From Limnoperna fortunei (taxonomy: Eukaryota > Mollusca > Bivalvia > Mytilida > Modiolidae): a stretch of 64,000 bases of DNA. The stretch's first letter is position 1. Each line of letters opens with the position of its first letter. The translations under genes were made by a program, and so were the position numbers. Where the stretch lies: NCBI GenBank assembly GCA_944474755.1, contig OX104112.1, forward strand, positions 5,194,490 to 5,258,489, in the 5' to 3' direction. The notes beneath the pieces are model-generated. The model worked only from the letters and a program-made list of their open reading frames with translations. It ran no database searches and was not told the DNA's origin. Positions 21,010-32,966 of the stretch are shown piece by piece.

Positions 21010-24000
21010 ATTATCCTTATGAAGCTTTACCCACTATCCTTATCAAGCTTTACCCATTATCCTTATAAAGCTGTACCCATTATCCTTATAAAGCTTTACC
21101 CATTATCCTTATAAAGCTGTAACCATTATCCTTATAAAGCTTTACCCATTATCCTTATAAAGCTTTACCCATTATCCTTATAAAGCTTTACCCATTATCC
21201 TTATAAAGCTTTACCCATTATCGTTATAAAGCTGTACCCATTATCCTTATAAAGCTTTACCTATTATCCTTATAAAGCTTTACCCATTATCGTTATAAAG
21301 CTGTACCCATTATCCTTATAAAGCTTTACCCATTATCATTATAAAGCTTTACCCATTATCGTTATAAAGCTGTAACCATTATTCTATAAAGCTGTACCCA
21401 TCATCCTTATAAAGCTTTACACGTTATCCTTATATAGCTTTACCCATTATCCTTATAAAGCTTTACCCATTATCCTTATAAAGCTGTACCCATTATCCTT
21501 ATAAAGCTTTACCCATTATCCTTATAAAGCTGTACCCATTATCCTTATACAGCTTTACCCATTATCCTTATAAAGCTGTTCCCATTATCCTTATAAAGCT
21601 TTACCAATTATCCTTATAAAGCTTTACCCATTATCCTTATAAAACTTTACCCATTATCCTTAAAAAGCTTTACCCATTATCCTTATAAAGCTTTACCCAT
21701 TATCCTTATAAAGCTTTACCCATTATCCTTATAAAGCTTTACCCATTATCCTTATAAAGCTTTACCCATTATCCTTATAAAGCTTTACCCATTATCTTTA
21801 TAAAGCTTTACCCATTATCCTTATAAAGCTTTTACCCATCATCCTTATAAAGCTTTACCCATTATCCTTATAAAGCTTTAACCACTATCCTCATAAAGAT
21901 TTACCCATTTTCCTTATAAAGCTTTACCCATTATCCTTATCAAGCTTTACCCATTATCCTTATAAAGCTTTACCCATCATCCTTATAAAGCTTTACTCAT
22001 TATTCTTATAAAGCTTTACCCATTATCCTTATAAAGCTTTACCCATTATCCTTATAGAGCTTTACCCATTATCCTTATAAAGCTTTACCCATCATCCTTA
22101 TAGAGCTTTACCCATTATCCTTATAAAGTTTTACCCATTATCCTTATAGAGCTTTACCCATCATCCTTATAAAGCTTTACCCATCATCCTTATAAAGCTT
22201 TACCCATTATCCTTATAAAGCTTTACCCATTATCCTTAAAAGCTTTACCCATCATCCTTATAAAGCTTTACTCATTATCCTTATCAAGCTTTACCCATTA
22301 TCCTTATAAAGCTTTACCCATCATCCTTATAAAGATTTACCCATTATCCTTATAAAGCTTTAACCACTATCCTTATAAAGATTTACCCATTATCCTTATA
22401 AAGCTTTAACCACTATCCTAATAAAGATTTACCCATTATCCTTATAAAGCTTTACCCATTATCCTTATAAAGCTGTACCCATTATCCTTATAAAGCTTTA
22501 CCCATTATCTTTATCAAGCTTTACCCATTATCCTTATAAAGCTTTACCCATCATCTTTATAAAGCTTTACCCATTATGCTTATAAAGCTTTAACCACTAT
22601 CCTTATAAAGATTTACCCATTATCCTTATAAAGCTTTACCCATTATCCTTATAAAGCTTTACCCATTATCCTTATAAAGCTTTACCCATTATCCTTATAA
22701 AGCTTTACCCATTATCCTTATAAAGCTTTACCCATTATCCTTATAAAGGTTTACCCATTATCCTTATAAAGCTTTACCCATTATCCTTATAAAGCTTTAC
22801 CCATTATCCTTATAAAACTTTAACCATTATCCTTATAAAGCTTTAACCATTATCCTTATAAAGCTTTACCCATTATCCTTATAAAGCTTTACCCATTATC
22901 CATATAAAGCTTTACCCATTATCCTTATAAAGCTTTACCCATTATCGTTATAAAGCTGTACCCATTATCCTTATAAAGCTTTACCCATTATCCTTATAAA
23001 GCTTTACCCATTATCCTTATAAATCTTTACCCATTATCGTTATAAAGCTGTAACCATTATTCTATAAAGCTGTACCCATTATCCTTATAAAGCTTTAACC
23101 ATTATCCTTATAAAGCTTTACCCATTATCCTTATCAAGCTTTACCCATTATCCTTATAAAGCTTTACCCATCATCCTTATAAAGCTTTACCCATTATCCT
23201 TATAAAGCTTTACCCATTATCCTTATAAAGCTTTACCCATTATCCTTATCAAGCTTTACCCATTATCCTTATAAAGCTTTACCCATCATCCTTATAAAGC
23301 TGTACCCATTATCCTTATTAAGCTTTACCCATTATCCTTAAAAAGCTTTACCCACCATCCTTATAAAGCTTTACTCATTATCCTTATAAAGCTTTACCCA
23401 ATTATCCTTATCAAGCTTTACCCATTGTCCTTATAAAGCTTTGCCCATTATTGTTATAAAGCTGTACCCATTATCCTTATAAAGCTTTACCCATTATCCT
23501 TATAAAGCTTTACCCATTATCGTTATAAAGCTGTACCGATTATCCTTATAAAGCTTTACCCATTATCCTTATAAAGCTTTACCCATTACCGTTATAAAGC
23601 TGTAACCATTATTCTATAAAGCTGTACCCATCATCCTTATAAAGCTTTACCCATTATCCTTATAAAGCTTTACCCATTATCCTTATCAAGCTGTACCCAT
23701 TATCCTTATAAAGCTTGACCCATTATCCTTATAAAGCTTTACCCATTATCCTTATCAAGCTTTACCCATTATCCTTATAAAGCTTTACCCATTATCCTTA
23801 TAAAGCTTTACCCATTATCCTTATAAAGCTTTACCCGTCATCCTTATAAAGCTTTACCCATTATCCTTATAAAGCTGTAACCATTATCCTTATAAAGCTG
23901 TACCCATTACCCTTAAAAAGCTTTACCCATTATCCTTATAAAGCTTTACCCATTATCCTTATAAAGCTTTAACCACTATCCTTATAAAGATTTACCCATT

Positions 24001-25815
24001 ATCCTTATCAAGCTTTACCCATTATCCTTATCAAGCTTTACCCATTATCCTTATAAAGCTTGACCCATCATCCTTATAAAGCTTTACCCATTATCCTTAT
24101 AAAGCTTTAACCATTATCCTTATAAAGCTTTACCCATTATCCTTATCAAGCTTTACCCATTATCCTTATCAAGCTTTACCCATTATCCTTATAAAGCTTT
24201 ACCCATCATCCTTATAAAGCTTTACCCATTATCCTTATAAAGCTTTAACCATTATCCTTATAAAGCTTTACCCATTTCCCTTATAAAGCTTTACCCATTA
24301 TCCTTATAAAGCTTTACCCATTATCCTTACAAAGCTTTACCCATTATCCTTATAAAGCTTTAACCACTATCCTTATAAAGCTTTACCAATTATCCTTATC
24401 AAGCTGTACACATTATCCTTATCAAGCTTTACCCATTATCGTTATAAAGCTTTACCCATTATCCTTATCAAGCTTTACCCATTATCCTTATCAAGCTTTA
24501 CATATTATCCTTATAAAGCTTTACCCATCATCCTTATAAAGCTTTACCCATTATCCTTATAAAGCTTTAACCATTATCCTTATAAAGCTTTACCCATTAT
24601 CCTTATAAAGCTTTACCCATTATCCTTATAAAGCTTTACCCATTATCCTTACAAAGCTTTACCCATTATCCTTATAAAGCTTTAACCACTATCCTTATAA
24701 AGCTTTACCAATTATCCTTATCAAGCTGCACACATTATCCTTATCAAGCTTTACCCATTATCGTTATAAAGCTTAACCCATTATCCTTATAAAGCTGTAC
24801 CCATTATCCTTATAAAGCTTTCCCCATGATCCTTATAAAGCTTTACCCATTATCCTTATAAAGCTGTACCCATTATCCTGATAAAGCTTTACCCATTATC
24901 GTTATAAAGCTGTAACCATTATTCTATAAAGCTTTACTCATTATCCTTATAAAGCTTTACCCATTATCCTTATCAAGCTTTACCCATTATCCTTATCAAG
25001 CTTTACCCATTATCCTTATAAAGCTTTACCCATCATCCTTATAAAGCTTTACCCATTATCCTTATAAAGCTTTAACCATTATCCTTATAATGCTTTACCC
25101 ATTATCCTTATAAAGCTTTACCCATTATCCTTATAAAGCTTTACCCATTATCCTTACAAAGCTTTACCCATTATCCTTATAAAGCTTTAACCACTATCCT
25201 TATAAAGCTTTACCAATTATCCTTATCAAGCTGTACACATTATCCTGATCAAGCTTTACCCATTATCGTTATAAAGCTTAACCCATTATCCTTATAAAGC
25301 TGTACCCATTATCCTTATAAAGCTTTACCCATTATCCTTATAAAGCTTTACCCATTATCCTTATAAAGCTGTACCCATTATCCTGATAAAGCTTTACCCA
25401 TTATCGTTATAAAGCTGTAACCATTATTCTATAAAGCTTTACCCATTATCCTTATGAAGCTGTACCCATTATCTGTATAAAGCTTTACCCATTATCCTTA
25501 TAAAGCTTTACCCATCATCCTTATAAAGCTTTACCCATTATCCTTATAAAGCTTTACCCATTATCCTTATAAAGCTTTACCCATTATCCTTATCAAGCTG
25601 TACCCATTATCCTTATCAAGCTTTACCCATTATCCTTATAAAGCTTTACCCATTATCCTTATAAAGCTTTACCCATTATCCTTATAAAGCTGTACCCATT
25701 CTCCTTATAAAGCTTTACCCATTATCCTTATAAAGCTGTAACCATTATCCTTATAAAGCTTTACCCATTATCCTTATAAAGCTTTACTTATTATCCTTAT
25801 AAAGCTTTAACCTTT

Positions 25816-26510
25816 ATGCTTATTTCTTGATGCTGCTTGTTACCATAAATGTATGGTCCTGATACAGCTGAAGTGTCATTGACTTAGATTGACCAAATCG
25901 GTTAAAATTAATTTCTCTGTATTTGAGTTATCTCCCTTACACTAAATCTAAACGTTTCTTGTTACATATTGTTTGGGGTTTTTTGTCTGTGTTTCTTTTT
26001 TTTAATTATTATAGTTAACTATAGATTTTTCTATGTTACCATACAGGTCCAATAAATGATATCATATTTCTATACCTCTGTATTCCATCTTGGGGTTCCA
26101 ATAACGAGAACATCCCTGTTAAAATAACGATGTAATTGCAGAAAGGATGGTGACCAGTCAAAATAATAAGTTCAATTAAATTAAAAAACAAATAATTCAA
26201 ATTATATAACAAATGTATGATCAGGTTTATCTGTACAAATCTGTTAATTCTGTTGTTTCCTGACAGCATCTGGTTCCTGGTCCAAATCAGATATTAATTA
26301 AGCTACCAGCCTCTACATTATGTAATGTGATCATGCTGTAAATGTTTCCTGACAGCATCTGGTTCCTGGTCCAAATCAGATATCTATTAAGCTACCAGTC
26401 TCTACACTGTATAATGTGATCAGGTTTGTTAGGTGTTGTGATATAGCTGCACTATTGCAAAATCATTAATCTTAAGAAAACACTTGGTCATATAGTATAT
26501 TATAATAATA
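25816..26510. other. AT-rich gap between the two satellite arrays
   Basis: No gene is supported. It contains the molluscan-type phrase 'gttatctccctta' near 25928 and two direct copies (about 26260-26330 and 26345-26420) of a segment starting 'tttcctgacagcatctgg'. The phrase 'gcatctggttcctgg' recurs in every later AT-rich spacer. Confidence 0.5.
26260..26425. repeat. Direct duplication, period 84 bp
   Basis: Both copies read 'tttcctgacagcatctgg', then 'tcctggtccaaatcagatat', 'taagctaccag' and 'ctctaca', ending 'taatgtgatca'. They differ by few bases. The same motif heads the spacers inside the 39-bp array. Confidence 0.7.
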
Positions 26511-26690
26511 GGGGGCCTGGGGGCCATGTATCTAAGGTAGTTAGTCAAAGTCATCAGTTATTGATTACCAGCAATGAGTTGTGAGCTTGAGCCCAACTTT
26601 GGGCAGGGTGGGCTTGAATAAATTGACATGGATTCTAAGACAAAAGGAACATGTAAGGGGTGCAAAACAAAATAAACAAATGTACATACA
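26511..26690 (+). mobile_element. Degenerate second SINE type flanking the 39-bp array
   Basis: Starts GGGGGCCTGGGGGCCATG with 'tctaaggtagtt' (A-box-like), followed by 'gtgagcttgagccca' (B-box-like), 'tttgggcagggtggg' and 'ttgaataaattgacatgg', ending in an AAAC/AAAT-rich tail. A head-truncated relative lies beyond the far end of the array (from 57338). The boxes are decayed, so the tRNA origin is an inference. Confidence 0.45.
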
Positions 26691-27100
26691 GTTGAATGCA
26701 TCTGGTTCCTGGTCAAAATCAGATATCAGTAATGGTACCAGTCTCTACATTGTTCAGATCTGTATTTGTATCCTTATCATGGAGCAGTCCTTAAAAATAA
26801 AGGAAAACATCATTATAAAAATGTAACTAAAGTATTATGTTGAAATAATTTTTGAGTTATCTCCCATAGACAACTAATAAAGTAGAAACTTTAGGTACTT
26901 AATTTAGACATTTTTTGTTGATACAAATTTTGACATTTATATACCTTAAATGTTACAATAACTTAAATATTTGAAAAAATGAGAGGAAATAACATTCATA
27001 AAATTCATCTGAAAGTTAAAATTAGCATTAAATATAAACCTTAGGGAAGAAATATAAAACATTATAGAATCAAAAACCACAGAAATTATTTACAGACTAT
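26691..27100. repeat. AT-rich spacer, left-most copy
   Basis: Begins near 'gaatgcatctggttcc', contains 'tggtaccagtctctacattg', 'gagttatctccc' and 'ttagggaagaaatataaaac', and ends 'tttacagactat' directly before the first 39-bp monomer. The same sequence recurs at 28871-29292, 30708-31129, 32545-32966 and 35290-35690. Confidence 0.85.
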
Positions 27101-28697
27101 ACCTATAGCTGTAAGTAAGCCTGAGGTCAAGGGGAGATCACCTATAGCTGTAAGTAAGCCTCAGGTCAAGGAGAGATCACCTATAGCTGTAAGTAAGCCT
27201 CAGGTCAAGGGGAGATCACCTATAGCTGTAAGTAAGCCTCCAATCAAGGGGAGATCACCTATAGCTGTAAGTAAGCCTTAGGTCAAGGGGAGATCACCTA
27301 TAGCTGTAAGTAAGCCTCAGGTCAATGTGGAGATCACCTATAGCTGTAAGTAAGCCTCAGGTCAAGGGGAGATCACCTATAGCTGTAAGTAAGCCTCAGG
27401 TCAAGGGGGAGATCACCTATAGCTGTAAGTAAGCCTCAGGTCAAGGGGAGATCACCTATAGCTGTAAGTAAGCATCAGGTCAATGTAGAGATCATCTATA
27501 GCTGTAAATAAGCCTCAGTTCAAGGGGTGATCACATATAGCTGTAAGTAAGCCTCAGGTCAAGGGGAGATCACCTATAGCTGTAAGTAAGCCTTGAGGTC
27601 AAGGGGAGATCACCTATAGCTGTTAGTAAGCCTCAGGTCAAGGGGAGATCATCTATAGCTGTATGTAAGCCTGAGGTCAAGGGGAGGTCACCTAAAGCTG
27701 TAAGTAAGCCTCAGATCAAGGGGTGATCACCTATAGCTGTAAGTAAGCCTCAGGTCAAGATGAGATTACTTATAACGGTAAGTTAGCCTCAGGTCAAGGG
27801 GAGATCACCTATAGCTGTAAGTAAGCCTCCAATGTGGAGATCACCTATAGCTGTAAGTAAGCCTCAGGTCAATGTGGAGATCACCTATAGCTGTAAGTAA
27901 GCCTCAGGTCAATGTGGAGATCATCTATAGCTGTAAGTAAGCCTCATGTCAATGTGGAGATCACCTATAGCTGTAAGTAAGCCTCAGGTCAATGTGGAGA
28001 TCATCTGTAGCTGTAAGTAAGCCTCGTGTCAATGTGGAGATCACCTATAGCTGTAAGTAAGCCTCAGGTCAATGTGGAGATCACCTATAGCTGTAAGTAA
28101 GCCCCAGGTCAATGTGGAGATCACCTATAGCTGTAAGTAAGCCTCAGGTCAAGGGGAGATCACCTATAGCTGTAAGTAAGCCTCATGTCAATTTGGAGAT
28201 CACCTATAGCTGTAAGTAAGCCTCATGTCAATGTGGAGATCACCTATAGCTGTAAGTAAGCCTCAGGTCAATGTGGAGATCACCTATAGCTGTAAGTAAG
28301 CCTCAGGTCAATGTGGAGATCACCTATAGCTGTAAGTAAGCCTCAGGTCAAGGGGAGATCACCTATAGCTGTAATTAAGCCTCATGTCAATTTGGAGATC
28401 ACCTTTAGCTGTAAGTAAGCCTCATGTCAATGTGGAGATCACCTATAGCTGTAAGTAAGCCTCATGTCAATGTGGAGATCACCTATAGCTGTAAGTAAGC
28501 CTCAGGTCAAGGGGAGATCATCTATAGCTGTAAGAAAGCATCAGGTCAATGTGGAGATCACCTATAGCTGTAAGTAAGCCTCAGGTCAATGTGGAGATCA
28601 CCTATAGCTGTATGTAAGCCTGAGGTCAAGGGGAGATCACCTATAGCTGTAATTAAGCTTCATGTCAAGGAGAGATCACCTATAGCTAGCTGTAATT
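27101..28697. repeat. 39-bp satellite, block 1
   Basis: The monomer contains CCTATAGCTGTAAGTAAG, 'cctc' and AGGTCAAGGGGAGATCA. About 40 copies, many of the 40-bp variant with 'caatgtggagatca', which shifts any reading frame. It ends at 'tagctagctgtaatt' where a truncated SINE begins. Confidence 0.95.
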
Positions 28698-29292
28698 GCA
28701 ATTTTTCAGCTATTTTATGACGTCCAGTTTTTATTGGGGGAGGAAGCCGGATTACCCGGAGAGAACCCCCGACCTGTGGTAGGAAAACTGGCAATCCTTG
28801 TCAATTAAATTTGGAGTCGAGTACACCCTGCACACAGTGAGAATCAAACCGCAATCTCAGTGTTGACAGATTACACATACAGGTTAGATGCATCTGGTTC
28901 CTGGTGCAAATCAGATATCAGTTATGGTACCAGTGTCTACATTGTTCAGATCTGTATTTGTATCCTTATCAGAGAGCAGTCTTTAAAAATAAAGGAAAAC
29001 ATCATTAAAAAAATGTAACAACATTATTATGTTGAAATAATTTTAGAGTTATCTCCCATAGACAACTAATAAAGTAGAAACTTTAGGTACTTAATTTAGA
29101 CATTTTTTGTTGATACAAATTTTTACATTTATATACCTTAAATGTTACAATAACTTAAATATTTGAAAAAATGAGAGGAAACAACATTGATAAAATTCAT
29201 CTGAAAGTTAAAATAAGCATTAAATATCAACCTTAGGGAAGAAATATAAAACATTATAGAATCAAAAACCACAGAAATTATTTACAGACTAT
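28698..29292. repeat. Spacer 1: truncated SINE plus AT-rich segment
   Basis: 28698-28870 is the core of the same SINE as 7237-7503, minus strand. The head with the A-box and the tail are missing and the B-box is altered. The AT-rich spacer follows from 'cacatacaggttag' to 'tttacagactat'. Confidence 0.88.
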
Positions 29293-30534
29293 ACCTATAG
29301 CTGTAAGTAAGCCTCAGGTCAGGGGGGAGATCACCTATAGCTGTAAGTAAGCCTCAGGTCAAGGGGAGATCACCTATAGCTGTAAGTAAGCCTCATGTCA
29401 AGGGGAGATCACCTATAGCTGTAAGTAAGCCTTAGGTCAAGGGGAGATCACCTATAGCTGTAAGTAAGCCTTAGGTCAAGGGGAGATCACCTATAGCTGT
29501 AAGTAAACCTCAGGTCAAGGGGAGATCACCTATAGCTGTAAGTAAGCCTTAGGTCAAGGGGAGATCACCTATAGCTGTAAGTAAACCTCAGGTCAAGGGG
29601 AGATCACCTATAGCTGTAAGTAAGCCTTAGGTCAAGGGGAGATCACCTATAGCTGTAAGTAAGCCTCAGGTCAAGGGGAGATCACCTATAGCTGTAAGTA
29701 AGCCTTAGGTCAAGGGGAGATCACCTATAGCTGTAAGTAAACCTCAGGTCAATGTGGAGATCACCTATAGCTGTAAGTAAGCCTCAGGTCAATGTGGAGA
29801 TCACCTGTAGCTGTAAGTAAGCCTCAGGTCAAGGGGAGATCACCTATAGCTGTAAGTAAGCCTCAGGTCAAGGGGAGATCAACTATAGCTGTAAGTAAGC
29901 CTCAGGTCAATGTGGAGATCACCTATAGCTGTAAGTAAGCCTCAGGTCAATGTGGAGATCACCTATAGATGTAAGTAAACCTCAGGTCAATGTGGAGATC
30001 ACCTATAGCTGTAAGTAAGCCTCAGGTCAATGTGGAGATCACCTATAGCTGTAAGTAAGCCTCAGGTCAAGGGGAGATCACCTATAGCTGTAAGTAAGCC
30101 TCAGGTCAAGGGGAGATCACCTATAGCTGTAAGTAAGCCTCAGGTCAATGTGGAGATCACCTATAGCTGTAAGTAAGCCTCAGGTCAAGGGGAGATCACC
30201 TATAGCTGTAATTAAGCCTCATGTCAATTTGGAGATCACCTTTAGCTGTAAGTAAGCCTCATGTCAATGTGGAGATCACCTATAGCTGTAAGTAAGCCTC
30301 ATGTCAATGTGGAGATCACCTATAGCTGTAAGTAAGCCTCAGGTCAAGGGGAGATCATCTATAGCTGTAAGAAAGCATCAGGTCAATGTGGAGATCACCT
30401 ATAGCTGTAAGTAAGCCTCAGGTCAATGTGGAGATCACCTATAGCTGTATGTAAGCCTGAGGTCAAGGGGAGATCACCTATAGCTGTAATTAAGCTTCAT
30501 GTCAAGGAGAGATCACCTATAGCTAGCTGTAATT
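29293..30534. repeat. 39-bp satellite, block 2
   Basis: About 31 monomers. Several carry 'gccttagg' or 'aacctcagg'. Together with the next spacer it makes a 1,837-bp higher-order unit. Confidence 0.95.
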
Positions 30535-31129
30535 GCAATTTTTCAGCTATTTTATGACGTCCAGTTTTTATTGGGGGAGGAAGCCGGATTACCCGGAGAG
30601 AACCCCCGACCTGTGGTAGGAAAACTGGCAATCCTTGTCGATTAAATTTGGAGTCGAGTACACCCTGCACACAGTGAGAATCAAACCGCAATCTCAGTGT
30701 TGACAGATTACACATACAGGTTAGATGCATCTGGTTCCTGGTGCAAATCAGATATCAGTTATGGTACCAGTGTCTACATTGTTCAGATCTGTATTTGTAT
30801 CCTTATCAGAGAGCAGTCTTTAAAAATAAAGGAAAACATCATTAAAAAAATGTAACAACATTATTATGTTGAAATAATTTTAGAGTTATCTCCCATAGAC
30901 AACTAATAAAGTAGAAACTTTAGGTACTTAATTTAGACATTTTTTGTTGATACAAATTTTGACATTTATATACCTTAAATGTTACAATAACTTAAATATT
31001 TGAAAAAATGAGAGGAAACAACATTGATAAAATTCATCTGAAAGTTAAAATAAGCATTAAATATCAACCTTAGGGAAGAAATATAAAACATTATAGAATC
31101 AAAAACCACAGAAATTATTTACAGACTAT
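30535..31129. repeat. Spacer 2: truncated SINE plus AT-rich segment
   Basis: Nearly identical to 28698-29292, with the same SINE breakpoints; one difference is 'gtcgattaaa' for 'gtcaattaaa'. Repeat start positions 28698, 30535 and 32372 are exactly 1,837 bp apart. Confidence 0.88.
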
Positions 31130-32371
31130 ACCTATAGCTGTAAGTAAGCCTCAGGTCAGGGGGGAGATCACCTATAGCTGTAAGTAAGCCTCAGGTCAAG
31201 GGGAGATCACCTATAGCTGTAAGTAAGCCTCATGTCAAGGGGAGATCACCTATAGCTGTAAGTAAGCCTTAGGTCAAGGGGAGATCACCTATAGCTGTAA
31301 GTAAGCCTTAGGTCAAGGGGAGATCACCTATAGCTGTAAGTAAGCCTCAGGTCAAGGGGAGATCACCTATAGCTGTAAGTAAGCCTTAGGTCAAGGGGAG
31401 ATCACCTATAGCTGTAAGTAAACCTCAGGTCAAGGGGAGATCACCTATAGCTGTAAGTAAGCCTTAGGTCAAGGGGAGATCACCTATAGCTGTAAGTAAG
31501 CCTCAGGTCAAGGGGAGATCACCTATAGCTGTAAGTAAGCCTTAGGTCAAGGGGAGATCACCTATAGCTGTAAGTAAACCTCAGGTCAATGTGGAGATCA
31601 CCTATAGCTGTAAGTAAGCCTCAGGTCAATGTGGAGATCACCTATAGCTGTAAGTAAGCCTCAGGTCAAGGGGAGATCACCTATAGCTGTAAGTAAGCCT
31701 CAGGTCAAGGGGAGATCAACTATAGCTGTAAGTAAGCCTCAGGTCAATGTGGAGATCACCTATAGCTGTAAGTAAGCCTCAGGTCAATGTGGAGATCACC
31801 TATAGATGTAAGTAAACCTCAGGTCAATGTGGAGATCACCTATAGCTGTAAGTAAGCCTCAGGTCAATGTGGAGATCACCTATAGCTGTAAGTAAGCCTC
31901 AGGTCAAGGGGAGATCACCTATAGCTGTAAGTAAGCCTCAGATCAAGGGGAGATCACCTATAGCTGTAAGTAAGCCTCAGGTCAATGTGGAGATCACCTA
32001 TAGCTGTAAGTAAGCCTCAGGTCAAGGGGAGATCACCTATAGCTGTAATTAAGCCTCATGTCAATTAGGATATCACCTTTAGCTGTAAGTAAGCCTCATG
32101 TCAATGTGGAGATCACCTATAGCTGTAAGTAAGCCTCATGTCAATGTGGAGATCACCTATAGCTGTAAGTAAGCCTCAGGTCAAGGGGAGATCATCTATA
32201 GCTGTAAGAAAGCATCAGGTCAATGTGGAGATCACCTATAGCTGTAAGTAAGCCTCAGGTCAATGTGGAGATCACCTATAGCTGTATGTAAGCCTGAGGT
32301 CAAGGGGAGATCACCTATAGCTGTAATTAAGCTTCATGTCAAGGAGAGATCACCTATAGCTAGCTGTAATT
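31130..32371. repeat. 39-bp satellite, block 3
   Basis: Same monomer order as block 2, with scattered single-base differences such as 'cagatcaagg' near 31950 and 'aattaggatatca' near 32065. Confidence 0.95.
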
Positions 32372-32966
32372 GCAATTTTTCAGCTATTTTATGACGTCCA
32401 GTTTTTATTGGGGGAGGAAGCCGGATTACCCGGAGAGAACCCCCGACCTGTGGTAGGAAAACTGGCAATCCTTGTCAATTAAATTTGGAGTCGAGTACAC
32501 CCTGCACACAGTGAGAATCAAACCGCAATCTCAGTGTTGACAGATTACACATACAGGTTAGATGCATCTGGTTCCTGGTGCAAATCAGATATCAGTTATG
32601 GTACCAGTGTCTACATTGTTCAGATCTGTATTTGTATCCTTATCAGAGAGCAGTCTTTAAAAATAAAGGAAAACATCATTAAAAAAATGTAACAACATTA
32701 TTATGTTGAAATAATTTTAGAGTTATCTCCCATAGACAACTAATAAAGTAGAAACTTTAGGTACTTAATTTAGACATTTTTTGTTGATACAAATTTTGAC
32801 ATTTATATACCTTAAATGTTACAATAACTTAAATATTTGAAAAAATGAGAGGAAACAACATTGATAAAATTCATCTGAAAGTTAAAATAAGCATTAAATA
32901 TCAACCTTAGGGAAGAAATATAAAACATTATAGAATCAAAAACCACAGAAATTATTTACAGACTAT
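32372..32966. repeat. Spacer 3: truncated SINE plus AT-rich segment
   Basis: Third copy of the spacer, with the same junctions as the two before it. Confidence 0.88.

Larger units (their letters stand above)
15440..21240. repeat. Higher-order duplication of about 2.8-3.0 kb inside the 23-bp array
   Basis: The variant string 'attatcagtataaag' occurs at 15484 and 18317 followed by the same series of variant monomers. The SINE copies lie 2,971 bp apart (17806 and 20777). The unit runs roughly from 15440 to 18270 and again from 18275 to 21240, the second with small indels. Confidence 0.8.
13041..25815. repeat. Satellite array of a 23-bp monomer, about 12.8 kb
   Basis: The monomer contains TATAAAGCTTTACCCATTAT plus 'cct'. 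About 540 copies run head to tail. Common variants are 'ttaacca' for 'ttaccca', 'gctgtaccc', 'atcaagc', 'catcatcc' and 'cgttataaagctgt'. AAGCTT is present in most monomers. Open frames are absent. A SINE is present twice inside (17806-18038, 20777-21009). Multi-monomer variant patterns recur, for example around 14333, 15808 and 18644, showing nested segmental duplication. Confidence 0.97.

Noticed and set aside
13041..25815. CRISPR-like array of 23-bp repeats
   Set aside because: Monomers are contiguous with no unique spacers, and the setting is eukaryotic; it is a satellite.
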